Source: Lingula anatina
Taxonomy: Eukaryota; Brachiopoda; Lingulata; Lingulida; Lingulidae
DNA length: 63,319 bases
Assembly (NCBI RefSeq): GCF_001039355.2
Contig: NW_019774325.1
Coordinates: forward strand, 52,871-116,189
Direction: 5' to 3'
Shown here: positions 22,172-35,493 of the stretch, piece after piece
Position numbering within the stretch: the first letter of the stretch is position 1
How the letters are laid out: each line of letters begins with the position of its first letter
The notes under the pieces: generated by a model
Told to the model about the DNA's origin: nothing
What the model saw: only the letters and a program-made list of their open reading frames with translations
The model's database searches: none
Position numbers and translations under genes: made by a program

Positions 22172-23928
22172 TTTTCATTACCCGGCAGTCATATCCCTGT
22201 ACAGGCGGCTGTAAAAGGGTTTATCAATAATAATAATAACAAATAAATGTAAACAACATATTTTGGACTGACTCGCCCGCAACTCATCTGGCTGATTTGC
22301 CCTTGAATTCTGACTGTTAATCTGCTACGTAGAAAAAACACAGCGCGCGAGAGAGTCCCACTTAGCAAGAGGAAAAATTAAGGAGGCGGGGGAAAGGAAG
22401 CCAAATGCCTTGTCAATAAATGTTATCTTCAACAAGGCATTTCTACAAGATATACAGCAACCGATGCAAAAGTCAACTTCCTAGAGAGAACTTTGCATTT
22501 AAAAACAAATAACCAACAGTTGTCTTTGTAGAACGCTTATAATTTCTTTATTAAAGAAAACACTTACACATACTAATACAATGTAGTTCTTTCAGGCTAG
22601 CAGTCAAATAAAACACAATAATGCAACGGGCACTTTCATTTCTGATAACTACAGAGTTTGCTATTGCGCAAAAGTACAGTGAGATTTTCTATCCCCTGTT
22701 TCAAAGACATTATAAACATGGAATATCTACATTTAAAATATAATTTCCAAGCAAACTGTGAATTTGTATTACTGATATAATGTACACTCGTTTGGCTTTG
22801 ATAGAGCCCTGGTTATTGGCAACATCACCTGATCTACTTGTTTAGTGTTATCTTAAAGTGCATTGTAGGTCTATCTGTTACTGTTGATAACATTGTGTTC
22901 ACAATTCTTGCTAGTACAGGCTATAGACTTTGATTTCGTCCTGGTTATTGACAACATCACCTGATCAAGCTGTATCGGTATTATTATTAAGTGCACTGTC
23001 GGACATCTTGTATTGTTGATAGCCTTATATTATTCCAGTCTTTTGGAAAGATAAAATGGTGATAAAGGCCTGTAAAGTTCACTTGAGAGCAGCTGATTCA
23101 GAATGGTGGCAGTAGTCGTTTATTAACTAAAAATCAATTAAAGACAGGTACAATGTACAATAATGAATGTAACGATGATAATATCAAAAATTTAAATTGC
23201 ATAATCAATGTAAATATACAATAAACTTCTTGAAAGAACAAAGCAGTACAGCAGATATATACCGGTGTATAATGATTAAATCAAATTAAATTACAAATAC
23301 TCGTACACATTTTCATTACCCGGCATTCATATCCCTGTACAAGTGACTGTAGAAGGGTTAATCAATAATAATAATAAGAAGAAGAAGAACTAAATGTAAA
23401 CAATATATTTTGGGCTGACTTGCCCTTCAATTATCTGACTTTTGATCTGTCACGTGGAAAACCACAGTGTGCGTGAAGACCCCACTTATCAAGAGGCAAA
23501 ATGAGGCGGGAGGGGAAGCCAAATACCTTGACGATAAACGTTTTCGGCAACAAGCAATTTAAATTTTATATTTACTTAAGAAGGTGTTCCCAGGGTAAAC
23601 CAACTTTGGGAGGTTTGACTTCATCGCTTAGATATCTGGTGAAAACAGATACATGTAAGTCACTCTGTCAGTACACTTCAGATATAATTAACTTATTTTC
23701 AATCTGAATATTTAGCGCACGACGATGTAATTAATTAAAAAGTGTCATAGCACAACACCTCTTACGTGTGAGTGTGTGAGAGAGTGTTGTTTCATTGAAT
23801 TTTTTTTTTTTTTTGTATTGTCATGTATTTGCGATGTATTGTGTCAATAAAAAATGCTATCAACAACAAGGCATTTCTCTAACATCTTCAGCAATCGCCG
23901 TAAAAGTCAACTACTTATATAATATATA
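22172..23928. repeat. Two homologous degenerate segments, no gene seen
   Basis: 22170-22480 (CATTTTCATTACCCGGC...CAAGGCATTTCT) matches 23310-23530 and 23860-23900. 22500-22990 shares blocks with 51060-51400. The short frame at 23501-23707 has no conserved counterpart and I do not call it. Confidence 0.6.
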
Positions 23929-26549
23929 TATATAATTATTATTAAACAAACAAACTTACGCATGCTAATACAATGTAGACCCTTAAGGTGAGTAGTCAAA
24001 TGAAGCACAAAGAAAATGATGCTACAGGCACATTCATAACTGATATTATAAACATCAAAACGCAATACCGATACATTGCATGCAGTCACATCTAGATTTC
24101 TCAACTGTCGCATTTATAGAGTTGCTTTTGTCGTAGCGGTTTAATACATTTTCAGTTTACCGATGGCCAAAGTAAATGATACAACACAATGCAATTATAT
24201 ATATGCTGCGATAGAGAATGTCCCCTTGGATAAGAACTTGTGGCTTATGACAGGAAGAGAGACCCACTCGAAGAACGAGATATGTCGGACACAAAGCAAA
24301 AGATCGTAAAGCGCGTGCTGGATCGCCAGGAAGAAATCCGCCAGATGTCGCTACCTACTATTTTCAAACGTGACCCAGACCCGCACTTAGGCCCGCCCTC
24401 CACGGCGGTGTTGCAAGGAACAGGAGTATAGGAAACGATTCCACTCAATGATTATTTGATTATTTCTATAAATCCGTGATCTTTAATAAATAAATTTTTG
24501 AAAACTACCTGCGGTAAGTCTTACCAAAAATAAAAAAAAGCGGCATGACAAACGTGATATCTGATACATGTGTGTCTGTACCTCATGTTGTTTCATGCGC
24601 TGATGGTTAGCAATAACTGTTTGGAAATGTAATATGTACATATCCAAAGGAAATTGTTGAGTCATTCAAACATTTTACACAGAGAAAGCTGAAATTATAA
24701 TTAATGTACTACTAGGACATACCATCATATCTTGTTTTACTGTTTACTTAATCATGAGCCTGTTATTGTAGATACATTTGCAGAAAATGCAATTGTCCAA
24801 CCAGCTAGTATACCCCGTAAATTAAAAAAAGTTAAATAAATAACCGTTATTGTCGCTAATTTAGTTTCACAGAATCACTTTAGAAAAAGAAATGATCGGT
24901 CGTTTTAACGATTGTTAGCACTATGATGTACGGGTAGTCTTGAAAACAATACTCAGAGCTCTAACCTGCTTTCAGTCGTAGGGCGTTTCAATGCAAAATT
25001 AATATTTTCCATTTCCATGGTGATGTCAGCTGTGTAGATACTATCGACATAAATTAACAAAGAGAATGTCATGTTGAAAACTAGTGATATAAACAGGGCA
25101 AAGCTGCCAGCTAATTAGATATGTGCAGGACCGTATAATGTATAATCAGACTAGGCACGTGTATAGGTGAGCACGAATAAGGACGGACCAAACTGCCAGA
25201 GTAAACATGACATAAAGGAAAGGGGAACGGTTTTCAATAAATCAGAAAATGATATTTGGATGACAGAGAGAAAATAAATAATATGAAAGAGGAAAGGTTT
25301 TTAATTATATAGAAAATCATACTTGGATGACAGAGAGAAAAGAACAAAAAAAATAAGAGTTTATAGAGAGAAGTTACATGGAAAATTTATACATGTAGCA
25401 GTGACTTTCATTGTGTTAAGCTTGTTTGTTCTGGTATGGAAGCGGCAGGGTGCTGGAAATGTTAAGGCTGCAAAGTGACCTCATCCAGGGCCCGTTCGGC
25501 TTCTTGGACAGAAGTTTTGCCTAGAGTCCGAGTTCTTTAACACAACAGACATTAGTAAAATATATTAAAAAGGGAAATTTTTGGATAAAGTTTAAGTAAA
25601 AAAATATTTAGTTGGTAGAGCGAAAAGAGCACAAGTATACAAAGTAGAATGATATGTTAGGAATATATAAAATGGGGTTTTTAAAGAGGTTAGGCATGTT
25701 TGCCGCAAGTTTTCTTTTCCAAGATGGGGCTATAATGGTGCTGAAGGTGCTTAGGGCATTATTTGTCAGCCCCGTCATTAACTACGCAATGTGCATCACC
25801 ATCTGAAAAGATTGGTTCTGACAATTTTTCTTTCCGAACGAAACGGATTCTTTTCATCAATTTCTACGAACAAGTTCTACATAAATTATATCCCAAATGT
25901 ACACATTTCACATGTTTAAATAAACATGAGCCTGTTATTAGCTCTGTGCGTATTCATCATTCTTATTTGTTGCTGTGAGATTAAAAAAAATATATATAAA
26001 TCAGCAACTGTCAAACCAGTGAGTATGCCCCCAAACTTTACGAAATGCAATAAATACTAGCTATTGTCATTCGTTTAGTTTCAAGGTGAACAAATTAACA
26101 AGGAATAGTCATGTGACGTTTTGTTAGAATATTTGAAATAACAAACACCTATGATAATGGCAGATTATAAAAGAGATAAGAAACGCTACCTCGTATAATT
26201 TTCAATTTATTGCTACAAAGCAAAGAGTCACTCGTACATGTGTATAATACTAGGATACCATACTATTAAGAAAAGATCAATGACATGAGATGCTCTGATA
26301 TACACAAATGTGCAGTGCAACACTAATTATATTAACAGCAGCAAGTCACAAAACAAATTGTCAATCATAAATATGTAGCAATCAATTAACAAGACGGAGA
26401 AAGCACAGTTTATTGATTTGTGTTGTCTCTCTGTCATCCAAATATCATTTTCTAAATTGTTTCGAACACTTTTCTCTTTAATATAAATTATTTTTACTTT
26501 AGCAGCAGGTGTTCCATAAATATCACGAACTTTTCAGGACAACCCTTTT
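23929..26549. repeat. 2.6-kb repeat unit A
   Basis: Begins TATATAATTATTATTAAAC and continues to the N at 26550. It matches unit B (26551 onwards) through the first half and matches unit C (about 40080-42454) better over its last part (25700-26549). It carries an arylsulfatase exon 8 relic and two short MSLLLAL frames (24754, 25926). An internal block (24890-25100) also occurs inverted at about 29290-29480 and 32140-32520. Confidence 0.75.
24207..24510 (+). pseudogene. Arylsulfatase last-exon relic, copy in unit A
   Basis: Homology to exon 8 starts inside the exon (GAGAATGTCCCCTTGGATAAG) and runs through the DPLEERDMSDTKQKIVKRVLDR region into a related 3' UTR with AATAAA-like sequence. One base is missing relative to GTGGCTTTATGAC, and another in CCCGGCACTT, so the frame is shifted twice. 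The stop region is changed. No other exons accompany it. Confidence 0.85.
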
Positions 26550-26550
26550 N

Positions 26551-29160
26551 TATATAATTATTATTAAACAAACAAACTTACGCATGCTAATACAATGTGG
26601 ACCCTTAAGGTGAGTAGTCAAATGAAGCACAAAGAAAATGATGCTACGGGCACATTCATAACTGATATTATAAACATCAAAACGCAATACCGGTACATTT
26701 CATGCAGTCACATCTAGATTTCTCAACTGTCGCATTTATAGAGTTGCTTTTGTCGTAGCGGTTTAATACATTTTCCGTTTACCGATGGCCAAAGTAAATG
26801 ATACAACACAATGCAATTATATATATGCTGCGATAGAGACTGTCCCCTTGGATAAGAACTTGTGGCTTATGACAGGAAGAGAGACCCACTCGAAGAACGA
26901 GATATGTCGGACACAAAGCAAAAGATCGTCAAGCGCGTGCTGGATCGCCAGGAAGAAATCCGCCAGATGTCGCCACCTACTATTTTCAAACGTGACCCAG
27001 ACCCGGCACTTAGGCCCGCCCTCCACGGCGTGTTGCAAGGAACAGGAGTATAGGAAACGATTCCACTCAATGATTATTTGATTATTTCTATAAATCCGCG
27101 ATCTTTAATGAATAAATTTTTGAAAACTACCTGCGGTAAGTCTTACCAAAAATAAAAAAATGCGGCATGACAAACGTGATATCTGATACATGTGTGTCTG
27201 TACCTCATGTTGTTTCATGCTCTGATGGTTAGCAATAGCTGTTTGGAAATGTAATATGTACATATCCAAAGGAAATTGTTGAGTCATTCTAACATTTTAC
27301 ACAGAGAAAGCTGAAATTATAATTAACGTACTACTAGGTCATACCATCATATCTTGTTTTACTGTTTACATAACCATGAGCCTGTTATTGGCTCTGAGCA
27401 TGTACACCATGTTTATTTCTGTTGCGAGACATTAGATACATTTGCAGAAAATGCAATTGTCCAACCAGCTAGTATACCCCGTAAATTAAAAAAAAGTTAA
27501 ATAAATAACCGTTATTGTCGCTAATTTAGTTTCACAGAATCCCTTTAGAAAAAGAAATGATCGGTCGTTTTAACGATTGTTAGCACTATGATGTACGGGT
27601 AGTCTTGAAAACAATACTCAGAGCTCTAACCTGCTTTCAGTCGTAGGGCGTTTCAATGCAAAATTAATATTTTCCATTTCCATGGTGATGTCAGCTGTGT
27701 AGATACTATCGACATAAATTAACAAAGAGAATGTCATGTTGAAAACTAGTGATATAAACAGGGCAAATCTGCCAGCTTATTAGATATGTTATGTTAGATA
27801 ATGTATTATCAGACTAGGCACGTGTATAGGTGAGCACGGATAAGGACGGACCAAACAGCCAGAGTAAAGATGAAATAAAGGAAAGGGGAACAGTTTTTAA
27901 TAATTCAGAAAATGATATTTGGATGACAGAGAGAAAATAAATAATATGAAAGAGGAAAGGTTTTTAGTTATTTAGAAAATGGTATTTGGATGACCGAGAT
28001 AAAAGAACAAAAAGATATAAGTTTATAGAGGGAAGTTACATGGAAATTTTATACATGTATACAGCAGTGTCTTTCAATGTGTAAAACTTGTTTGTTCTGG
28101 TATGGAAGCGGCATGGTGCTGGGAATGCTAAGGCTGCAAGGTGACCTCATCCAGGGCACGTTCGGTTTCTTGGACAGAAGTTTTGCCTAGAGTCCGAGTT
28201 CTTTAACACAACAGACATTAGTAAAATGTTTTAAAAATGTTTTTTTTTTTTTTTTTTGATAAAGTTTAAGTAAAAAAATATTTAGTTGGTAGAGCGAAAA
28301 GAGAACAAATATATAAAAAGTAGAACAATATGTAACAAATATATAACATGGGGTTTTTTAAGAGGTTAGGCATGTTTGCCGCATGTTTTCTCTTCCAGGA
28401 TGGGGGCATAATGGTGCTGAAAGTGCTTAGGGCATTTTTTTTCAGTCCTGCCCTTAACAAAGCGATGTGCATAACAATTCGTATAAGATTGGTTCGGTCT
28501 GCCCATCAAATCCTACAAATAAGTTCCGTATTAATTATATGCCAAATGTACACATTTCACATGTTTAAATAAACATGAGCCTGTTATTAGCTCTGTGCGT
28601 GTACACCATGCTTATTTCTGCTGTGAGATAATACACAAATTTGCAGAAAAAGCAACTGTTAAACCAGTGAGTTATGCCCCCAATGTTAACACAATGATAT
28701 AAACACTGGTCATTGTCGCTGATTTAGTTTCGCAATAAACAAATTAAGAAGGGACAATCATAAGATGTTTGTTAGAATATTCGAAATGACAAACCTGGGT
28801 GATAAGAACATATTATGAAAGAGATAACAAACACTGTCTCAGGTGACTTTTAATTTATTGTCAAATATCAAAAAGTCACTCGTATATGTGTCACAATCAA
28901 CTCACATGACGAACGAAAGTGCAATTTTTCTTTGCTGATTTGTGTTGCAATGGCTGTGAAATATACATACACGTTCAGGGCCTGATTTATGTCTCTTTGT
29001 GTCCCCATCATGACACTCCCATACCAGAAAATTGAAAGCCCAACTTCTATATAATTCTCACATATTTTTCCATTTTTTTATTGTTTCGTTCCTTTCTCTC
29101 TGTCATCTAAACATCATTTCTTAATTGTCCACAATTTTTCATAAAATTCAACATTTTTCT
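26551..29160. repeat. 2.6-kb repeat unit B
   Basis: Starts directly after the N at 26550 with the same bases as 23929. Through about 25600/28250 the two units differ by only a few percent, then diverge strongly. It carries a second exon 8 relic and MSLLLAL frames at 27376 and 28575. The right boundary is approximate. Confidence 0.75.
26829..27130 (+). pseudogene. Arylsulfatase last-exon relic, copy in unit B
   Basis: Same relic as at 24207: it shares the one-base deletion in GTGGCTTATGAC but keeps CCCGGCACTT. The shared deletion shows that the relic was already broken before units A and B separated. Confidence 0.85.
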
Positions 29161-29983
29161 CTTTCATCTAAATTGTTTTAACTCTGGAAGATTGATACGT
29201 CCTAAGCCGTGTTGCCCTATATACAAGTACGTTCATGCTGAATCCATTTATACATAGATCCGGCTTTACATATGTTTAACAAAACTACCATGTTTTTTCC
29301 TGTTAATATCACCAGCTTTTAACGTGAAATCCTCATTGTTAATATATGTGAATAGACAGTATTTACACAGCTGACATCACAGTGGAAATGAAAAATGAAA
29401 TATGGAAATATTGATCATGCAATGAAAAGTCCTCACAACTGAAACTAGGGCAGCGTTTTTCGCATCGATTTTTCCGAACCTTATCGTTTATGCTAGCAAA
29501 TTTAACATCATATTTTTTTTTGCAAACTGTCTCACCAAATACCATCATTGATATTGGTCTTTTGCTTATCTAAAACGTGTCAATCGTGAAATGAATATAC
29601 ATATTGTCGAAATGTAATAATGTAAAAGAGAAAGCTTGAGTAAAATGGCAACAAGCCTAAATATATGGTAATTATAACATTAATTAGCTACAATGTTAGT
29701 TATACAATCACAACAGCAAAGATCTGTACGATAACTACCTTGTAGATATCAACGCTACAGAATGACAGAACCACTGCATAATAACTGTTAGTAGTCAAAC
29801 ATATCGTATGCAAGCGAGTAAACTAATAAATTAATACTGACATGTACTCCACTATTCTTAATATCTACTAGTACCTGTAAAATTTTGCGCTATTGCATAT
29901 CAGTACACGTACAAAACTAGTATAATTCACTGTTCTGGTACATTGTACAATGTGTCATTAAAACGATGCTCGCAGTTATGGTT
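29161..29983. other. Intergenic, degenerate repeat blocks
   Basis: 29290-29480 is an inverted match to 24890-25100 (CACAGCTGACATCAC, CAACTGAAA). Otherwise AT-rich with no supported gene. Confidence 0.55.
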
Positions 29984-30367
29984 TCAACATGAAGATGGGG
30001 ATATCATTTCACAGTACTCTTTGTCTTGCCAACGCATCCACCCACCTAACCAAGTGTCCATACGTTCGTACAACGCTGTCCACAGCTGTTTAAACTCCTC
30101 CACCTGTTCTGAGTCTCCAAAATCATAATTACTTGGATCCAGATATCCAAGCTCTACCAGACACTTTTCCTGGTGAATTTTCTCTTGTCTCAGGATATAT
30201 TCCCAGTGGGAAATTACGCTGGCCTGTTGATTTTTATGTTCATGTTCTTGAAAGGTATTCTCTGGCGACGTCTCTGTGTTCAGGGTTGTATCTTCGCTAC
30301 CTTTCTCAAAACCCTGTTTATTTGTGTCCTGCTTGTCCAGAGGGCGTCTGTATAAGATTTCGCTCAT
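29984..30367 (-). CDS. Family X gene 2 (orphan): uncharacterised protein with the conserved C-terminus
   Basis: ATG at 30367 (MSEILYRRPLDKQDTNK) gives 127 aa. The C-terminal 70 or so residues match family X: HQEKCLVELGYLDPSNYD, SEQVEEFKQLWTALYERMDT and WLGGWMRWQDKEY. The last residues differ (SPSSC instead of IENM). Divergent sequence upstream resembles the pair 2 intergenic region (ATTACGTG near 30943 and 36499), but no YZ first exon follows. It may be a stranded or decaying copy; the frame itself is intact. Function unknown. Confidence 0.65.
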   Translation of the reverse strand: MSEILYRRPLDKQDTNKQGFEKGSEDTTLNTETSPENTFQEHEHKNQQASVISHWEYILRQEKIHQEKCLVELGYLDPSNYDFGDSEQVEEFKQLWTALYERMDTWLGGWMRWQDKEYCEMISPSSC

Positions 30368-33000
30368 GTTATGTTGGATAATATACACATATACCCCTGT
30401 GATCTTCAGCAGGATATGGAAATGTCGTCCTCTTGTTCACCAGCTGGGTCAACTTCAGCAGAAGCCTACTAAAATTAACAAAATACAGCAGTAAACTTAA
30501 CAAAATCTACACAAACGTATACGAAAAGCATTAGCATACTATGTTGATAAGATACGCCCAGAACGACATCATAATTGTTTTAAAGCACCTCGCTGCTTTA
30601 CTGAATGTTATCTGTGTACGCCATTTTGTATAATTTCGAACTCAAACTATGATTCATCATTGCGTTGGGTTCGCCTAACTACTCTTTTGACATCAATAGG
30701 CCTACTTGTTCCTGTTCCCTGACCCTTAAATAAGGTTAAGCGTTTCGGTAACGTTAAAAAGGTGTCCCGGCATTCAGGAACCCACGGTGTTTTTGAATGA
30801 TAATATCGTTTTCGCGCTGATCTAATATTTCATGTAAATACAGGTGAGGTTTTATTCATTGTTAGACGGTCCTATTTTAATAACAAAGAGGGTGTCTTCG
30901 AAATGAGTTATCTATTGCATGAGAAATCGGATGTAAAACCATTACGTGGCACTTAAGTCAGGTGAAATATCGATTACCATTGTTATGAAAAACTACACCA
31001 TTCTGTTATCGACAATAGTAAACTAGTGGATCAGAGAGGCTATTCTGCCTCCGGATATTGTACCACCAGCTGGAGTAAGCGCATTCGCATGGTATATGAA
31101 TTCCTATTCAAATTCAATAGTAACTATGGACATTTCTTTGCCAATTTTGGAGATATAAAGGCAAGAAAACATGCAGTTCATCATAAAAAGGAGGTCAAAG
31201 GTCAATATCATTTTTGTTATGAGTGCTGTGAAATACATGCAGGCATTTTTACATAAACCTTTATTCACTACATTTAATAAAATAACCAAATTCCTGAAAC
31301 ATTGCTCTAAATGATTGGTCAGTCACTTACAGCGCGATACATTTCAGTGCATTTTAGGAGGAAATATCGACATAAAGAATTTATATAAATTTGAGGGTTT
31401 TTTTTTTATTTTTATGTGTTTATGTGTGGTGTTATGCGTCGAAATTATTTGAAAAAATTCCGTGTAGTGGAAAAATTCCTCATATGATACCTTTGACAAT
31501 CCCAAAATAAAATCCCCACGGTGTCACTGTAGAACGCTAAGAGTTCTTATTGAAAAGAAAAATATACATACGCTTGCAATCTAGACCTGTAAGGCCAAAG
31601 TACAATTCGACCCATGTTGGTCAAAACATAAACAACATAATGCAACGAGCACCTACATTCCTAATAGCTACAAGCCTACAGGGCAAAAACCACTAAATGG
31701 ACCAATCACCGACTGTTATAGTAATGATGTAGTACCGTAAGAGAAAATTAGTGATTTTTTCCATTTTTCCTGACATTTCTTGTGTGTTGCTAGGGTTAAT
31801 TTTGGTGTCAACTAGCAGGCTGGGGTGTAAACTACTGCCAGTTTTCTTTTCGGGACCAGGTGCAGTTGTGGTGCAGTCGTGAGACCTCTGGCGGAGGGAG
31901 ATACTGACTGTGAGCGGTGCAGTGGTTTGTTTACAAACAAAGGGGTGCACATGTTCAAGTAATGCCGGTAAGAAAGTTTCCCTGATGATAGTATATTTTT
32001 GCGCCATTGGGTGTTATGTCAGATGTAAGCTGTCCATGGGGATGGGAAATGTTTCACCCACAGTTATTTTGTTCATGCAGTTTTGCAGACATTTTTTAGT
32101 ATGGCCGTCATCCATGTCCTGTTTATATCGAGAGCTTTCAACTTCAAGTTCTTTTTGTTAATCTGTGTCAACAGATAGCATTAACACAGCCTAGACGACA
32201 ATGGAAATGGAAAATGAAATATTGGTTTAACACTGACAAGCCATATAACTGAAAGCAGATCAGTGTTCTGCGCATAGAATTTCCCAGCTAAAAAAAAACG
32301 TAAACAGACGATCATGTATTTTTTTAAAGCTCTGAATATGTTTGACAAAACTATCATTCTTGTCCTTTCACGAGCATTGGACGTGAAGTCCTTTTTGTTA
32401 ATCTATATCAATAGATAGCACAACCACAGGTAGTGTAACAATGGAAATAGATTGAATTGTAAAGCGCTACAACTGAAAGCAGATCAGACTTCTACGCATA
32501 TAATCTCTCAGACTTAATTGTTTATGCCGAAGAAATGGTTGAAGCAACCTAGCATGTCTTTTTCTAAAGTGAAACACCAAATACTATGGTTTGTAATTGC
32601 TTTGAATTAATTTAGAAGTGTAAGTTTGGGTTTGACATAACAAACCATAACAAAGAGCTGTGCAGGGAGGATGCGAGAGAACAAAACACAACCATTTGTG
32701 TCTTTTTCAGAGAGTCACAGTTCACTTTATTAAATTTTCATCCGAATATATTAAATACATTGATACGCTAACAAAAAATCATCACGCATCCCTTCCTCCA
32801 CTGGGAGGAAACATCTGTGACATTGATTTTATGCAGTGACTCAGCTCGTACACTTAAATGACAATAACACTAACCACTTTGTTTTGCGGTTCAAATTTTG
32901 TCACAATTTTCATAAAAAAAAAACGATTGATGGTCATCTGGTATACGAAAATAAAACACATATTGATATATTGTAGTAACAAACAATATCATTACAATAA
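30368..33000. other. Intergenic, degenerate repeats, no supported gene
   Basis: 31540-31680 resembles the starts of units A and B (CAATCTAGACC...ATGCAACGAGCAC). 32140-32290 and 32370-32520 are a tandem pair related to 24890-25100 in inverse orientation. Open frames here (for example 31026-31256, 31910-32161) have no conserved partner. Confidence 0.5.
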
Positions 33001-33860
33001 TAATAATAATAATAATAATTTATTAAGCCAATAAAATACAAATGTATAAAATCGGGAATCTTTTGCCCTGTAGTAGCGCCATTGAAATATAAAAAATGAA
33101 AATTAAAATTACATGTTAGAGTTAAAAATAGTTACTGCCGAAGGATAAAAGCTATTTAAAAATCGCTTACTACCCTTAAAAGCTAAGAGTCTCGAATTGC
33201 TAGGTAAAAATTTAAAAAGGGTATGGGCTGGATGGTAACTGTCTGTCATTATTGATAATGTTTTCTTTTTAGTCCTGTCTAGATATATAGTATGGACGGG
33301 AGTTAGATCTGTTCCAATTACAATCCCTGCAGTTTCGACGATCTTTTCCAACTTGTTCCTCTCCTCCACAGTTGCACGTCCATACCAAACAGTTACTGAA
33401 TAAGTTAAAATACTCTCTAAAACACACCTGTAAAAGTTCGTTAAAATAAACACATTTCTGGTAAAAGCTTTCAATTTCCTTAAGAAATACATTCGTTGAC
33501 GTGCCTTTTTCAATAGCTTCGTGATGTTATCGCCCCAGGTTAACCTATTATTCAGCTGAACCCCTAGCAATTTATAATTAGCAACCTGTTCGACCGCTTT
33601 ACCGTTAACTTCCAAGGGATTTTTACTTATCTGATTTCTTCTGAAGTCTATGATCATTTCTTTTGTTTTGCTCACATTTAATATCAAGTCATTGTCTGTG
33701 CACCAATTTACTAAACTTGTAACCGACTGCCTGTATGACATCTCATCATTATGGTGTATCAAGCCGACTAAAGTTGTGTCATCGGCAAACTTCATTAAAA
33801 ATGTATTTTCCTCCCTCGCAACACAGTCGTGGGTGAATAACGTATATAAACAACTGTTAA
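33001..33860 (-). mobile_element. 5'-truncated Rex1/Babar-like non-LTR retrotransposon
   Basis: Read on the minus strand from about 33855: YTLFTHDCVAREENTF, LMKFADDTTLVGLIHH (catalytic Asp pair kept), LILNVSKTKEMIIDFRR, NYKLLGVQLNN, RMYFLRKLKAF, and a stop near 33109. The combination THDCVA...KFADDTT and NVSKTKEMIIDFR is characteristic of the Rex1 group. It ends in an (ATT)n tail (AAT repeats on the plus strand at 32997-33020). Only the C-terminal part of the RT is present, so it is inactive. Confidence 0.87.
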
Positions 33861-35493
33861 ATTCCAGCTTAAACTGAACAATTAAAATATGAAATTACTC
33901 AGACTGAGCAAAGACTTGCGAGTTATGGATTTGTGTGTTTGTGTGTGTGTGTGTGTGATTTCAGAACGTGCTTCAAGGACTAGCAGCAACTTCAACAACA
34001 TAGCTCCAAGATGGAGTGTGACATGGAGTTAGAAATAACGCCGGCTGTGCTGTTAACAAAGTGGCTGATGATTCTTGAAGCACACTCTGGGATGATTGCA
34101 AGCCAAGTACTGTACACATTTTATATTACAATACATTCATTGTCGTAAATTACTATACAGGTATACTGATCATTAACACAATCCAAAAGATTACTAACGG
34201 CCCGTCTCTAAGCATGCACACATTTCTCGCCACCGACAGGTTCTATGTACTAGTACATTTGTGATGATAGTGTCTGGCAACACACGTTTATTCACTATAT
34301 ATATATAATTTAGGAGGATTTAACAGAAAAGAATTTAGAATCATCCACCCCCACCCCACCCCACCCTCAGACACAGCCCACCCCCAACAGAAAATCCCAT
34401 GTCTAGCCAAGTGCCAGTACTGTTGCCTATCCCTGGTCTCTGAATACCAAAAGTGCGAACTTCCTCATTCAAATGGTCTATGGTGAATTACCAAAAATTA
34501 CAATGTGAAAAAAATATCAACCACCCAAGTAACACCCCAACTTCAACGTGAACAGAAAATCCTAAGTGACCTATCACACCCCTGATAGTAATCCACAATC
34601 ACAAACGAGCAGACTAAGTGAACTGCAAAAAATAAATAAATGAATAAATAAATCGCAAGCAACAAAGGATATATACTGCCCCTGCAAAAAGGAAACACAA
34701 GTTTTGTTTTGATCACAGTGCTTCAACGTGCCCAAAACTGGCAAGTTAGTATGACCACTGCATTAAGTACAGATCGTAGACCATAGGTATAAAGAAACTG
34801 CTTTTTGCCAGTACAACAGTATACCTGTAGGATAAATCCTGTTTTCATGAAACTACTTATTATCATGAGTTTCTAATGCGAATTAAAAAATTTAAAGCTG
34901 CTTTACATTAAATGTTTTCACAGAAGATAAACCAATCGTTAATCGATTATAAATGAATTAGTCTTTAAAATCACTTTGACATTTTAATCTAACAAGAAAA
35001 TCTAATTGAACAAAAATAAACTTGCATAACTGAAGACAATACAGATTATAGACATGTACATAAAAAAGAAATACAAAGCATATTATAATACAAAATATGA
35101 CATTACATGGCATAAAAATTCATACACCTTGAAATAAGTAAACCTATCACTAAAATTCCATTAAAACCTATAAATGTTTGTTAATTTACATCACTGGATT
35201 TAGTTTTTTCCAATTATATTGCCACAAAGCATGTATCTACCCTGTGAAAAGTATGTGCACTATAATGGAATTTAAAAAAAATATAAAAAAAAAAACTGCT
35301 TCAAAAATTTTGCCGATATGGAAATGATGATCCCCATAGAAATATTAACTATATTGGATGATTTAGTTCCCTTTGTCTTTTATAAAAAAATTATTTCATT
35401 GTATTTAATTGTGCATAACCAGTGCATTGTCGCTTGATTACGCTGTGCTCACACTAAAAACCCATAGGGAAAATATTATAAAAAAACTGTACA
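33861..35493. other. Intergenic, AT-rich, no gene seen
   Basis: Contains a (GT)n run (33931-33957), a CCACCCCACC tract near 34350 and an (AAAT)n stretch near 34625-34655. No conserved frame or RNA gene seen. Confidence 0.55.

Noticed and set aside
31026-31256. 76-aa frame near the place expected for a YZ exon beside the orphan X
   Set aside because: No similarity to the YZ first exon motifs (WHTILPD, EDWENL) and no U12 donor.
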